Of a stretch of 64,000 bases of DNA, positions 36,477 through 47,116 are shown one piece after another; position 1 is the first letter of the stretch, and each line of letters starts with the position of its first letter. This DNA comes from Hyperoplus lanceolatus (taxonomy: Eukaryota; Chordata; Actinopteri; Uranoscopiformes; Ammodytidae). The notes under the pieces are model-generated. The model searched no databases. It was not told the DNA's origin and was given only the letters and a program-made list of their open reading frames with translations. The translations under genes were made by a program, and so were the position numbers. The stretch is from NCBI GenBank assembly GCA_026929865.2, contig CM049410.1, positions 8,167,501-8,231,500 on the forward strand, read 5' to 3'.

Positions 36477-39400
36477 ATTGTATATCTATCTGTGTCTGTC
36501 TGTGTGTCACTGTCTATCTAACTATCTTTGCACATTTTCCCCTAAATAATAATTAAGAGAATTTTACATTGGTGTTCCAGCGGTTGCGGACATCAGCCAC
36601 CACATCATAGAGAGCATTGACTTCCACCACAGCAGAGTCTGGAGAGGTGTGCTGTGGGATCAGGACAAATTTCTCCGAAGCTGGAACATATAGGGAGGGA
36701 GGAAGGAGGAGTGAATGGCAACAAGTTACTACATTTCAAATGTTAGCAGGACAGGACTGTTTGGCTGCAACATCCTCTATGGTAGTAAGTCAACCATTTT
36801 TAAAGTGGCATCAGTTCTCACGTGATGACCTACTATGTACATTATGGTAAAATGGTAAATGGACTCCACTTATATAGCGCTTTTCCCTGGTCTTTCACAG
36901 ACTCAAAGCGCTTTACATTGTTGTGTACACATTCACCCAATCACACTCACATTCATACATCAATAGCAGCAGCTACCACGTAGGGTGCAAGCTATTATGA
37001 GCAACACACATCATTTACCGGTGTATTTGGAGGAGAACATGACGACAAAGGGCTCTCTGCTGAAGATGTCTGTCCTGTCGTTGTAGGTGTAGTTTTTAAC
37101 CACGGACACAGTCTGCTCCCTGAACAGGAAAGATAAACATTTTTACTGATGATCCTTTTACATCAGTAGGATATTTAAAGGTGCTACGAGAAAACTTTTT
37201 AATATTTCTGAAACAGTCACATTTGTCCTCTGGTGATCATGAATGACATGTAACAGCAAACATGACCATCAATGCAAAGAATTATATTTTTTATTGTTTT
37301 CTTAATGCCATTGTCATGGATACACTCACCAAGGAACAATAGCTGGTATGTTAAAATCACTACTGCTTTTGTCCAAGGAGGGTGCAAGAATGAATACAAA
37401 CTGAAAGTCCCTCAGAGCACCTTTAATGCTCCACATGCTACTTCACTTGTATTTACACAAGAAATGGATCTTATAGTGATCAGAGGAAAGAGAAAGCGCA
37501 GAGCTGACGAAAATAAAGCTCTGAAAAAGAGAAATATTTCCATTTTTGGTTTGCTGATGTGGGGCTGGTTTTGCCTTTGTGCGTACCTGTAGAGGAAGAG
37601 ATATCTCTCCTTATAGGTCGAGCGACCCAGAGGCTCACTGACGACGTGACCGTACCTGAACTGATTGGTACCTCTGGGAAAACACACACACACACATACA
37701 TATATTTATACAGTGAAAGGCATTGTTTTTATAATTTATCATAAATCATAATGAGCTCCATGCAGTGTATTCTCTTCACGAGGTGTGTGGGTAGTCTCAC
37801 TTGTTGACATGCTCCATGAGTCTTTTGGTTGCAGACAAATCGTAGTCTCTGACCTCCTGGATGAGAATGACGTCATAGCGGTGGACAATCTGAAAATCAA
37901 CAAATAGTCACGTTATTCTTTTTTCCCAGCATAAATACACAGTCTGTGTCCATTATTGTTCATTATTATTGGTCTGTGTCCATCAGTGTTAATTTCGTAG
38001 GTTAAGACTATAACGAAAAATATTCGTCAACGAACCTTTTTCATGCACGAAAACTAAATAAAAAGGCAGATATGATGACGAAGACTGAGACGAATATAAC
38101 TGACACTATAGTCTACGAATAGGAACGAGACGAAACTGTTAGAGCGGGACGAATGGAGAACAGATCCAATCAGAACTGTGGGACAAGTTGGGAAGAAGCA
38201 GTGCAAAACAGCAAATGCAACCCTGTGTCGGTGAAAATCGACGGGAGGACGCGCCAGTGTGAGCGGGTGGAGTGAGCCGCTGTGCAGAAAAACTCTGTGG
38301 TTTGATGGACAAAATGATAGTCAGGGATATCCTGCCCGTTAACGTTGTCTAGGGGAATGGCTAAGTTCCGCGATCTGTTTGTAGTAGGCTGTGTCTCGAG
38401 CTTGAACACACAGAGCCATGTCCCCAAACTGACTGCGCAACTATATAGGAAATGAACCGTTAGTTTCTGTTTTCACCCGAGTAAGTTTACAATCAACTCC
38501 GACGCATGGACAGCGTTCAATTAAAACCTCTAATTTTATTGTCAAAAAGGCTTTGATGCAAAAGAAGTCTAAACACACACAGCTGCAGCAGTGTTGCTTA
38601 AAGGAAAGTGCTGTGTGCTGCCCTGCTGCCCAGGGGCGGCCTTAATGATCTCGGGGCCCGTTTCAAGACCTAGTGTGGGGCCCCCCACTTATTTTTTGTA
38701 TTTTCTGTATTTTCTATTTTTTATAAATGATGCTTGTGCATGCTCCCCGCAAAAAGAAAACAGATTTTGAAATCCAGTTGGTTCATATACGGATCATGAG
38801 ATAATGGGCCCCTGGGCACAGGCTCTTAAAGCCCCCCGTCCCGCCTATCCAGTCAGGTACACTGATTTTATGTGAGATTATTACGAATGAAATAGAATAC
38901 ATGTTTTGTATTACAACCATTACATCTGTGTATGTATTGCATATTCAAAACTTAATACCATTCAATGAAGAAAAACACTTAGTCGACAAAGTCTGCTGTA
39001 GATTTAGTCAACTAAAATCTTCTTATATTTAGTAGACTAAGACTAGACTAAGACTAAAAGATTTCAGATGACTAGAATAGGACTAAGACTAAATGGTGTG
39101 ATATTCAGAAGACTAAGACTAAATCAGAATGTGGTGCCAAAATTAACACTGGTGTCCATTATGGTACAATTATACAGCAGTTGGTTCTGAGCGAGTGATT
39201 TGATTGGACGAGAGACCTTCTGAGCGTTCTGAAGGAGTGCTGATATTAGCGAACAACATCACTCGGGACTGTTCACCAAACTGTAGACCAACTGTCAAAA
39301 TCACTCCGCGGCTCACTGATGAGCCGGAGCTTCACTTGTATGTTATCTGTGTGTGTGTGACTCAGGTTGACTGTGGCGAGTCTCTCCCCTGTGAGAGGGC

Positions 39401-40706
39401 ATCGCTGCCACACACAGACACACAGACAGAGACAGTGTGCGGTAGTCGCTCACACTCACGTTACTGAAGACAGCAATAGTGTGTGGAGATAAACTCAGGC
39501 TGCTGAATAATACGAGCGCAGCATAGCTTTAGACTAGCCTAGCTTTCCCACCTCATTGTATAACGTTACTTCCCCCGGGCCGACATACACTCATAAACTC
39601 TGGGAAATGAAGCGTGGGGGTTTGGATTGGGCAGCGGACCTTATTACCAACTATATTAAGATCCGCCGCTCCGTTTCTTTGGTGATTTTTACGGGACATC
39701 GGGCCGCCGTGGTTAATGTTACCAGAGTAAACAAAGTAGGACGAGCTCACTCGCGTAAAGTTGTTGCCTAGCAACGCGCTCCGCTCTGACTGCTGTTGTC
39801 GAACTATTTGTGTTGGCGGAAGCAAATACATTCTTAAATGATTAAAGATAACATTTTAAAGTTAACTTGTGAATTTCAGTTGTAAAACTGCTGTATAAAA
39901 GCAATAGCACACTCGAGGTCGCATGTTGTCGCTCTATATCAGCACTGCTGTGTTTCTCTTCGGCACTCGGCCTGCGGTCTCGTACCTACGACCGAATCAC
40001 AGCAGTGCTGATATAGAGCGACAACATGCTCCCTCTCATGTGCTATTGCTTAATTAGTGAAGGGGCACTCCACTAACTTTACACATAAAAGCTCACTGGT
40101 CATTCAATGGGAAGTACTAGTCACCCTGTGCACAGTTGTATTATGACTCAAGTGTCTATGGAGGAGAATAATGTCCTCTGGGTTATAAACTGGGGACATG
40201 GGATTTGAGAGTCATGGGCATTTACCACGCAAGGAGGGTCTGAAGAAATTCTCAAATATCTAATGATACATTGTGGGAAATGTAAGCTCTGGTTTTTGCA
40301 GCTTGACCTATAAGGACTTAAATTGAAAGCAGCCTCTTCTCTATGGAGGTGAAACACAAGAATAGCTGGAGTGCCCCTCTGCACAATACAATATTTAAAC
40401 TAAAGTTGATCCATTATTATATTTCCTAATGTGCTACCAACCTATTTCAATTGAAGGGATGCCAAATATCCGTCATGCATATCGCCTTTATTTCAAATAT
40501 TAGGTATTTGTGATGAGATTCAATGTAATAAAAACATAAACAATGGATGCATGAATTCAGTTTCAGACCGTGCTGATGATGTTCATCAGAGTTGCGTTAG
40601 AGGACTTCTTGTCTCCAAATGACTTGATGTTGAAGGCACCAATCAGCAGAGAGGAGGACAGATGCAGCAGGGCCAAAAGCAGCCCCAGAGCACATAGCAA
40701 ACGCAT
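33909..40706 (-). CDS. dnase1: Deoxyribonuclease I, copy B, 8 coding exons
   Basis: Tandem paralogue of dnase1 A, same strand and identical exon structure: 40569-40706, 37801-37889, 37587-37673, 37019-37119, 36568-36680, 34759-34913, 34538-34631 and 33909-33977, again 281 residues without stops or frameshifts. Signal peptide, metal-binding Glu, both catalytic His, the catalytic Asp and the disulfide Cys are all kept. By eye eight residues differ from copy A: Ser to Tyr just after QEVRD, Leu to Gln after GTN, Leu to Ser and Gly to Glu in exon 5, and Arg to Thr, Tyr to Ser, Asn to Asp and Asn to His in exon 6. Introns hold a Tc1-like element (34973-36444) and a hAT element (37984-39151). Its 3' UTR differs from copy A because of the insertion ending near 33870. 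It appears functional. Confidence 0.95.
34668..34725. repeat. (GT)n microsatellite in dnase1 B intron 6
   Basis: GT repeat with GTGC variants, filling much of the 127-bp intron. It is the counterpart of the tracts at 16518-16550 and 20692-20756 that border the large block in copy A. Confidence 0.9.
34973..36444 (-). mobile_element. Tc1-like transposon (second family), right end truncated
   Basis: The left terminus CACTCAAAAAAAATATAAAC follows a TA. The inner part of the left end (GTGCACAGGTGT..., GTGCCACATCAAGATGCTGA) is repeated inverted at the right (36300-36444), giving long inverted repeats. The right copy stops at TTTAGACA and runs straight into the intron's ATCT repeat, so about 95 terminal bases are missing. 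It is inserted in the dnase1 B intron between exons 5 and 6 and is absent from copy A. Confidence 0.8.
35272..36253 (-). pseudogene. Tc1/mariner transposase, frameshifted
   Basis: DD34E transposase of the Tc1 type. The long frame 36253-35465 contains the helix-turn-helix region ([20 protein letters not shown]), FTDESRF with the first catalytic Asp and QQDNARPQ with the second. Just after WPAYSPD the frame is lost through a single-base change, and the rest ([14 protein letters not shown] with the catalytic Glu, to the C-terminus GGHTRY) continues in another frame to 35272. Together with the truncated right end, this makes the element unable to move by itself. Confidence 0.85.
36444..36478. repeat. 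(ATCT)n microsatellite
   Basis: Short ATCT tract at the truncated end of the Tc1-like element; remnant of the longer repeat seen at 21040-21160 in copy A. Confidence 0.85.
36845..36995. repeat. Fish LINE 3'-end fragment, shared by both units
   Basis: GGTAAATGGACTCCACTTAT and TCAAAGCGCTTTACATTGTT are recognisable pieces of a common fish LINE tail. The partner in unit A (21540-21625) is shorter, lacking CATTCACCCAATCACACTCA and what follows. Confidence 0.55.
37178..37427. mobile_element. MITE in dnase1 B intron 3
   Basis: Counterpart of 21818-22068, with the same TTAAAGGTGCT/AGAGCACCTTTAA termini and position. Confidence 0.6.
37984..39151. mobile_element. hAT-type element with exact empty site in unit A
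   Basis: Starts CAGTGTTAATTTCG and ends AAAATTAACACTG. GTGTCCAT flanks it on both sides (37976-37983, 39152-39159). Unit A has one GTGTCCAT at the same place (about 22680-22687). An 8-bp duplication indicates hAT. The ends are rich in GACTAAGACTA motifs and there is no transposase. It lies in dnase1 B intron 1. Confidence 0.85.
39175..40054. mobile_element. Unclassified insertion ending in a long hairpin
   Basis: Unit A reads GTACAATTAGTGAAG, whereas unit B has about 880 bp inserted after ACAATTA and resumes at AATTAGTGAAG. The insert begins ATACAGCAGTTGG; AACTGCTGTAT recurs inverted near 39886-39896. The last 150 bp form the hairpin listed separately. I do not recognise the family. Confidence 0.55.
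39900..40051. repeat. Long imperfect palindrome with a 32-bp perfect arm
   Basis: 39921-39952 and 39998-40029 are exact reverse complements over 32 bases, separated by a 45-base loop. GCAATAGCAC (about 39901) and GTGCTATTGC (about 40040) extend the pairing outward. Confidence 0.9.
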
Positions 40707-41412
40707 CCTGCACAACAGAGGTTAAGACAAAAAACCTTTTAAAAAAACACCACTAACGACATGACTGCTACAGCAATTTAGAATTAAAAATATTGATTAT
40801 TTAGTTAAGTTAGCGTGGTGTAATAGGTTGCAGGGGCTGTGCTGTTATACTGCATGTCACACACTGTGGGAGCTAGAGACGGTCTCAACACCTGCGCCAC
40901 CTGGACACATGAGCACAGGCCCTGATGCTGGCTGTTTGTTTAACTACAGGTCGACAAACTGAACATGCCAGTTGGGCCGAGGATGTAAAAGAAAATTGGG
41001 ACATTGAAAGCAGAAGCTGTAGTGTGGGGATTTTTCTGTTATGGTAATCCTGCTCACACTGCCGCTGTGTGCTACCTGGTGTCAGCCAGAGTAAAATGAT
41101 GACCTGCGTCACAGTAACATATAGCACCGTATTTGAGAAATGGAATGAAAAATGAAGGAGACCCTATCACGCTAAACGACAGAGGTGTGTAGTATATTAT
41201 TTTTAACAATTCCTCCATATTACTTGTGCTGTTTTTATGTGTGTAAAGAAGAGTCAAGAGGTGCATATCTACCTGCTTTTTGTGAGTCTCAGCGGTTAGA
41301 GAAGTTGGACCTGTTACAAGCAGAGAATAGAGCCTTTGCTTGTGTGGAAGGGCTACAGGCAGATTTTCTGATCGCGTTGACCGATAGTGTCTCTCAGGAG
41401 GTTTTTATTTAC

Positions 41413-41490
41413 CTGTAAGAACATGTGACCAGGTCTGGCTGAGGAGGGGTGGAGAGAGGAAGTGTTGTGTGATGGAGGTCCTCAGTGCAA
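41413..41490 (-). other. Candidate non-coding first exon of dnase1 B
   Basis: Counterpart of 24047-24125. The minus strand reads CACATGTTCTTACAG followed by donor GTAAAT. The upstream limit is not defined by the sequence. Confidence 0.4.
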
Positions 41491-42315
41491 AGGAATTTTT
41501 GTTCATTAGGGCTTGTTAATATTGATATGAATGATTAATAATACACCTATTGCCTGTCTTTTGGTTCTTCCTCCTACAAGGTAAAACGCATGGGCCGACA
41601 TGGATTAAGCCATTGTACTTTCAATGGACAATCTCCATTCAAAATTCTATTTAGTCCAGGACTGGGCCTAATCCATGTCTGTGAAACTGGCCCATTGTAT
41701 GTTACATTAGTAGTAGAATTGACATATTATACTTTTCTAATAACAATGTTTAACATTGTATTACGTAGTATAATGTTTATTAACTTCTCATTATTGTTGG
41801 ATTTGTATTGTTGGCTCTAACTTGTGGCACTAAGCACATATATGTGCTTATATATATATAAAAAAAACATTTTCTACATGGTTTTCTATTCTAATTTCGA
41901 GCAACTGTAACAAACCGAATTTCCTGCCCAGGGATCAATAAAGTATTTTTGATTCTGACTCGGTTAGTAAAATTGAGAGCAGCTGCCTGGATAAATGACT
42001 TTGCTGCATGCTGGTAATCTAGCAAGTAATCTCAGAAAGATACTTTTACTTATTGCTATGTCTTTCAGAAGCCAAATATACATGTTTACTCTCAAACAAA
42101 CTGTATGGTCCATTGTATTGGACATAGCTAAAACAGGTGTAAAACGTGTAAACAGTGTGTAGAGTGCACGGCATCTGTAGACACATCCAGGCCAGTCATT
42201 CACCAGTGTAGGCAACCACACAGCAAACAATGTCATACTCAGAATACAAAAAAATTATTAAGGCATATGTTGGGTCCTTTTCATGACACAGCTAATTGTA
42301 GATGGACATATAGGC

Positions 42316-42396
42316 TGAGATGTTGTATGGAATGTAAAGCCCACTGAGGGAAATGTCTATTTGTGATGTTGGGCTATACAAATAAAACTGATTTGA
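42316..42396. repeat. Fish LINE/SINE 3' tail, unit B partner
   Basis: Counterpart of 29225-29305, with nearly identical sequence. Confidence 0.5.
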
Positions 42397-42685
42397 TTTA
42401 GATGGTTGTTGGCCACCTTCTGTCTTGTGTCATGATTGAATATGTACCAAGTATTTGAAAAGGACTTACAGTCTAATTAATTAATTTAAGTTAATGTGTA
42501 ACCCCCTTATCTCATGTGCATCTTCCCTTGTATCTGTAGAAGGATGCGCACCAAGTTCTTAATTAGTTTGCTGTATATATCAAATATTTACGCTGTTATT
42601 TGTTTAAGTTGTTCTTGTGGTCGGAATATGTCACTAACTGTAATCAACTTTAAATTATTTAAAATATTGCAGACTTTGTTTAAGT

Positions 42686-43916
42686 ATTTTTCTTCTGTCT
42701 GCAGCCAGAGATATACCTGTTAAAATTCTTTAAATTATGTTTTATTATTGATAACTATTGTTTTGATGGGTCAAAGCTCACTGACCTTTTGTACTTTTTT
42801 GAGATTGCAGATTATTAACAGGGGCTTATCTTACCTGCAGTGTCTACAGTAGCAATGAGAAGGCGACAGATGGCAGGAATATGAGATAAAGGGAGCTGAT
42901 TTAGGGTGAACTTTTTGCTGCATTGGGGTTGTTGTGTTCATTTAGTTTCACCCCAGAATTAACCTAAAGGCCGTTAGTAAAATAACTTCTAATCTGTTAG
43001 AGCATGATAAGTATTTCAGTGGGTCTTACCAAAGTGCGGTGAAGAACCTCTACGCAGGTGGTGTGTGAAGAGGCAAAAAAAATGAAGCCGGAGAGTTCTG
43101 ACTTTTACAGTTGATCACAAGATGTACTTGGTTTTATTCAGCAAGTTTAAACATTCCAATCAATAGTAAATGATTCAAAGAGTATCCAGCAAGTCAAGAA
43201 GCTCAATAGAGGAGACGGAAATAGAGAGCCCAATTCAATATCACATCCCCTTGGGTTACAGAGTAAGAGGAGGAGTAACATATAGATAAAGACATAAAAG
43301 GTAATACAATCGAACACAAGCAAAGACATGTTTTTTTTCTCACTTCCGTCTACTTCTCTCCTGTTAAATCTATCTCTCAACAGCATAGGCTTAAAGTAAT
43401 AAAGGCACGTATAAATACAATGTTTTCCCACACTAAAAAGGTCAAAGTAAAATATACAAAACTATAAACCACATGCAGGCTGGATAAAAAACATGCATTA
43501 ATATATAAATTCAAACCATGTGAGCACATTTAGCATTAAACTGAACACATAGGCCAATCTATCAACCTACTACCTTCTTGATATGAAAAAAATATTTCAG
43601 TAACAATGAAAACATTATGCATTGATATTGATATTTTTTAAATCAATATTCATTATAATAGAAGACCAGAGATGAGAACAGATGTTTAATTTAGTGATAG
43701 TAGTTCAGTGTTTGTGATTGGTATCAAACTAAATAACAACAATGTATTGTTCCAAAGTGGAACATTCTATTTGAACATATTTATAATTTTGAGTACATAA
43801 AAAAACAAGTCGTTTCACATTACAGAACTGCATATGATTATCATTGATATCCTCCAAAAACACATGCTGTTTGTGCAGTGTTTTGGTTACAGGGGGATGA
43901 GCAAACATTTATGTTA
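42686..43916. other. Intergenic sequence, nothing recognised
   Basis: Unique AT-rich sequence between the duplication and the GATA repeat. No convincing open frame, RNA gene or inverted repeat was seen. Confidence 0.5.
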
Positions 43917-43918
43917 TG

Positions 43919-44084
<166 letters not shown>

Positions 44085-44339
44085 AGAAACTGCAGTGGTA
44101 GACCTATTAATAATTTCCTAGTGACCACTGTTTTTCAGAATATGGCTGTGCAGCTGCAGTTACCTCCTGCTAAAGGCTAAAATGGAAACGGGTCAGAAAA
44201 GAAAAAGACTGGTCAAAGAGAAATAACAGGACAGAACTTCAGCCCAGTAGGTGGCGATAAAACAATAATATGTTTGAGTCAAGAGGCTAGAATGACGTCA
44301 TAACGTCGGCCGCCACAAACAGGAAGTAAACATACAGCT

Positions 44340-44544
44340 GTTACCTAAGCGGAAAGAGAGAGAGCCCCGGCTAGCTTAACGTATCTGTGGTATCATCGGC
44401 ACAGTAATGAAACGGCGTTGCGAGTCGGTGGGAATAAACTGGTGTTGTGTCATGCTGAGTCCGGAGCAGTGACTGCCATCGCTTCACACGCAAAGGGAAT
44501 ATAATTCCCGTCGCCTTTCCTCCAGGTCCGAGTGTAGAAACAAG
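44340..44544 (+). other. Candidate non-coding first exon and promoter region of naa60
   Basis: The GC- and CpG-richer stretch ends at AAACAAG followed by the donor GTACGT at 44545. The first coding exon at 45962 opens with an acceptor just six bases before the start codon, so an upstream 5' UTR exon is required. The transcription start is not defined. Confidence 0.5.
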
Positions 44545-45433
44545 GTACGTTAGCTTAGCGGCAGAACGTTAGCCAGCGGTGGCTAAGGTTAGCGTGTGTG
44601 CTAATTGGCAGAGCACAGTGTTTTATTTCAGTTGTGTTTTGACTGCTTAGGGGTGACTGTGTCGTCTTAGTAACAACACGGTATTATTTTGTTAAACCTG
44701 CGGAAAGAGGAGCGGTGTTGTTGTAATGAGCAGCAGCAACCGCCATTATGGAAACAAACATCTTTCTGTCTACATTCACTATAGAGTCTGTTTCTCAACG
44801 TGATGTCAACAGGCGTTTACTTATTTCAGAGAAGCTCCAAAACACCAGTACTAAATAACAGAGAGCACCTGTCAACACTAAAGGCAGCATTCTATTCAAT
44901 TTACCTGTACTTTGATTTTTGATTATAATTAATAATAATTTACTACAGAAAAAAAAATCTCTTCAGGGCTGAATGAAGAAATTATTATTATTATTATTAT
45001 ATTATCTACTGTCTTCAGATACATGTTCACCATCACACAGAGTTGACAGCAAATTCATTTAGATATTTGGGTCGTTATTTAGGTAATTAATTTCTAAAGC
45101 AAAAATGTCCATGGTTTGAAACACGTAAGAACTTGCTGCTTTTCTTTGTCTATCATTATAGCAGTTTTGGAAATCACAAAAAAAATGTAATACTTGATTA
45201 TTAAAATGAATCTTACTTGCATGTTCCTTACTATTATATATTTTTAAATGGTGTTACCAGTACAGATTTAGTCTGTAAATAAAGTCAATAAATAAAAAAC
45301 TCACAGAACTTAAGGTGCCAACTCCCAGAACTCAAGGTGCCAACTTTGAAATTGTTATATTGTACAGTCTGCTGATACTGTGCATAAACATTGAATAAAT
45401 CTCTGAACTTTGTATCTACATAATGTTATATTG

Positions 45434-45806
45434 TCGGGCTGCAACTAACGATTATTTTGATAATCGATTAATCTGTCGATTATTTTCTCGATTAATCGAT
45501 TATTAATCGATTAGTGTTTTGGTCCGTAAAATGTCAGAAAATGGTGAAAAATTGATACATTTTCCAAAGCCCATGTTGACGTCCTCAAATGTATTGTTAT
45601 GTCCAAAACACAAAGATATTTCAGTTTACTGTCATAATAGGATTAAAGAAACCAGAAAATATTCACATTTGAGAAGCTGAAATCAGAGAATTTGGACATT
45701 TTTTATTAAAAAATTACTTGAAACGATTAATCGATTATCAAAATAGTTGGCGATTATTTTAATAATTGATTAATAATCGATTCGTCGATTAATCGTTGCA
45801 GCTCTA
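45434..45806. mobile_element. hAT-type MITE (GGGCTGCAACTAACGATTA family)
   Basis: The element runs from TCGGGCTGCAACTAACGATT to AATCGTTGCAGCTCTA, with TTATATTG duplicated on both sides (45426-45433, 45807-45814). The interior repeats ATCGATTA. It lies in naa60 intron 1. Confidence 0.8.
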
Positions 45807-45967
45807 TTATATTGGGTGTCAATGATTGTTAGGTGCTGACTCTTGGCCTTTTCCATGAGTTTTTTGTTCAACCTGACATGTTAAGAGTTTGTCTCGGTCA
45901 GAGTTACTTAGAGCAAACCTTGGTCACCAAACCTGTCTGTGCTCTGTTTTGGTTCCTGCAGGCGTGA

Positions 45968-46123
45968 ATGAGTGACGTGGTGTCTCCCACAGCCCTCAGT
46001 GAAGTCCAGCTCCGCTTCCTCTGCCACGATGACATAGAGAATGTCAAGCTGCTCTGTGGTGATTGGTTCCCAATCGAGTAAGAGTCATATGCTGCGTGCA
46101 TAGTGCATACGCATGTTCAAAAA

Positions 46124-46167
<44 letters not shown>

Positions 46168-47026
46168 GGGGTGGTATTATGAACTACTTAAGGACTGGGT
46201 AACAGTTCCCTTTACATGCCCATGTATAAGTGCTTACCTCTCTAACCTCTGACTGCAGGTACCCGGACTCATGGTATCTGGACATAACTTCCAACAAGAA
46301 GTTTTTCTCCCTGGCTGCCACCTTCAGAGGGGGCATCGTGGGAATGATTGTGGCCGAGATCAAAGGCCGGACCAAAGTACACAAAGAGGTACCATTAGTT
46401 TAGTTCATCTATTCTCATTCCATTTTGAAATGTCTAAAGTGGAACACATAGGCATAGAAAAGTCTGTTTTTAGGCTGCTAATTAGATGAACCAGAGATGC
46501 CCTTGACTGAATGAGACTAGCTCATGACAAAAGAAGAAATAGAAATTCCACAGGACTGTTATCAGAGGCTATTTGCTGATATGCTGTTCACTCAATGGAT
46601 GAAAGGCCTGCTGTCAAATCTTCTTTTCACTTTGGAAGAGTATTTGCATTTTGTAAACTGCCTTCCCAGATGACAATTTGCCTAGGTAAAGATGACAATT
46701 AAAAATGGTGTCATGGACAGGTCCCAGAGGGAGCATGCACAGAGTGATTCAAAATGAGCAAACTGAAAGATCTTTATTTGGATCTATTTTTGAGTTCCAT
46801 ACTGAATCAAATGTAGTTTAGATTCCAAAACCTGTTCTATGTTCATAGAGAACGGTTGTTTCTGATCTTTAATTTTCTCTGTGTTGTTGTGTGTATGTCT
46901 TAGGATGGAGACATCCTGGCCTCCAGTTTCCCTGTGGAAACACAGGTAGCATACATCCTTAGCCTGGGAGTGGTCAAAGAGTTCAGGAAACATGGCATAG
47001 GTACTGCTTCTCTCTCTATCTCTCTG

Positions 47027-47116
<90 letters not shown>

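Larger units (their letters stand above)
32154..42685. repeat. Tandem segmental duplication, unit B (contains dnase1 B)
   Basis: Collinear with unit A from CTAGTAACACATTCC to about 42680. Private insertions are at about 32613-33870, 34973-36444, 37984-39151 and 39175-40054. After 42685 the sequence becomes unique again and leads to naa60. Confidence 0.85.

Noticed and set aside
33909-40706. dnase1 B as a pseudogene
   Set aside because: All splice sites, the full frame and the active-site residues are intact, so there is no sign of decay.
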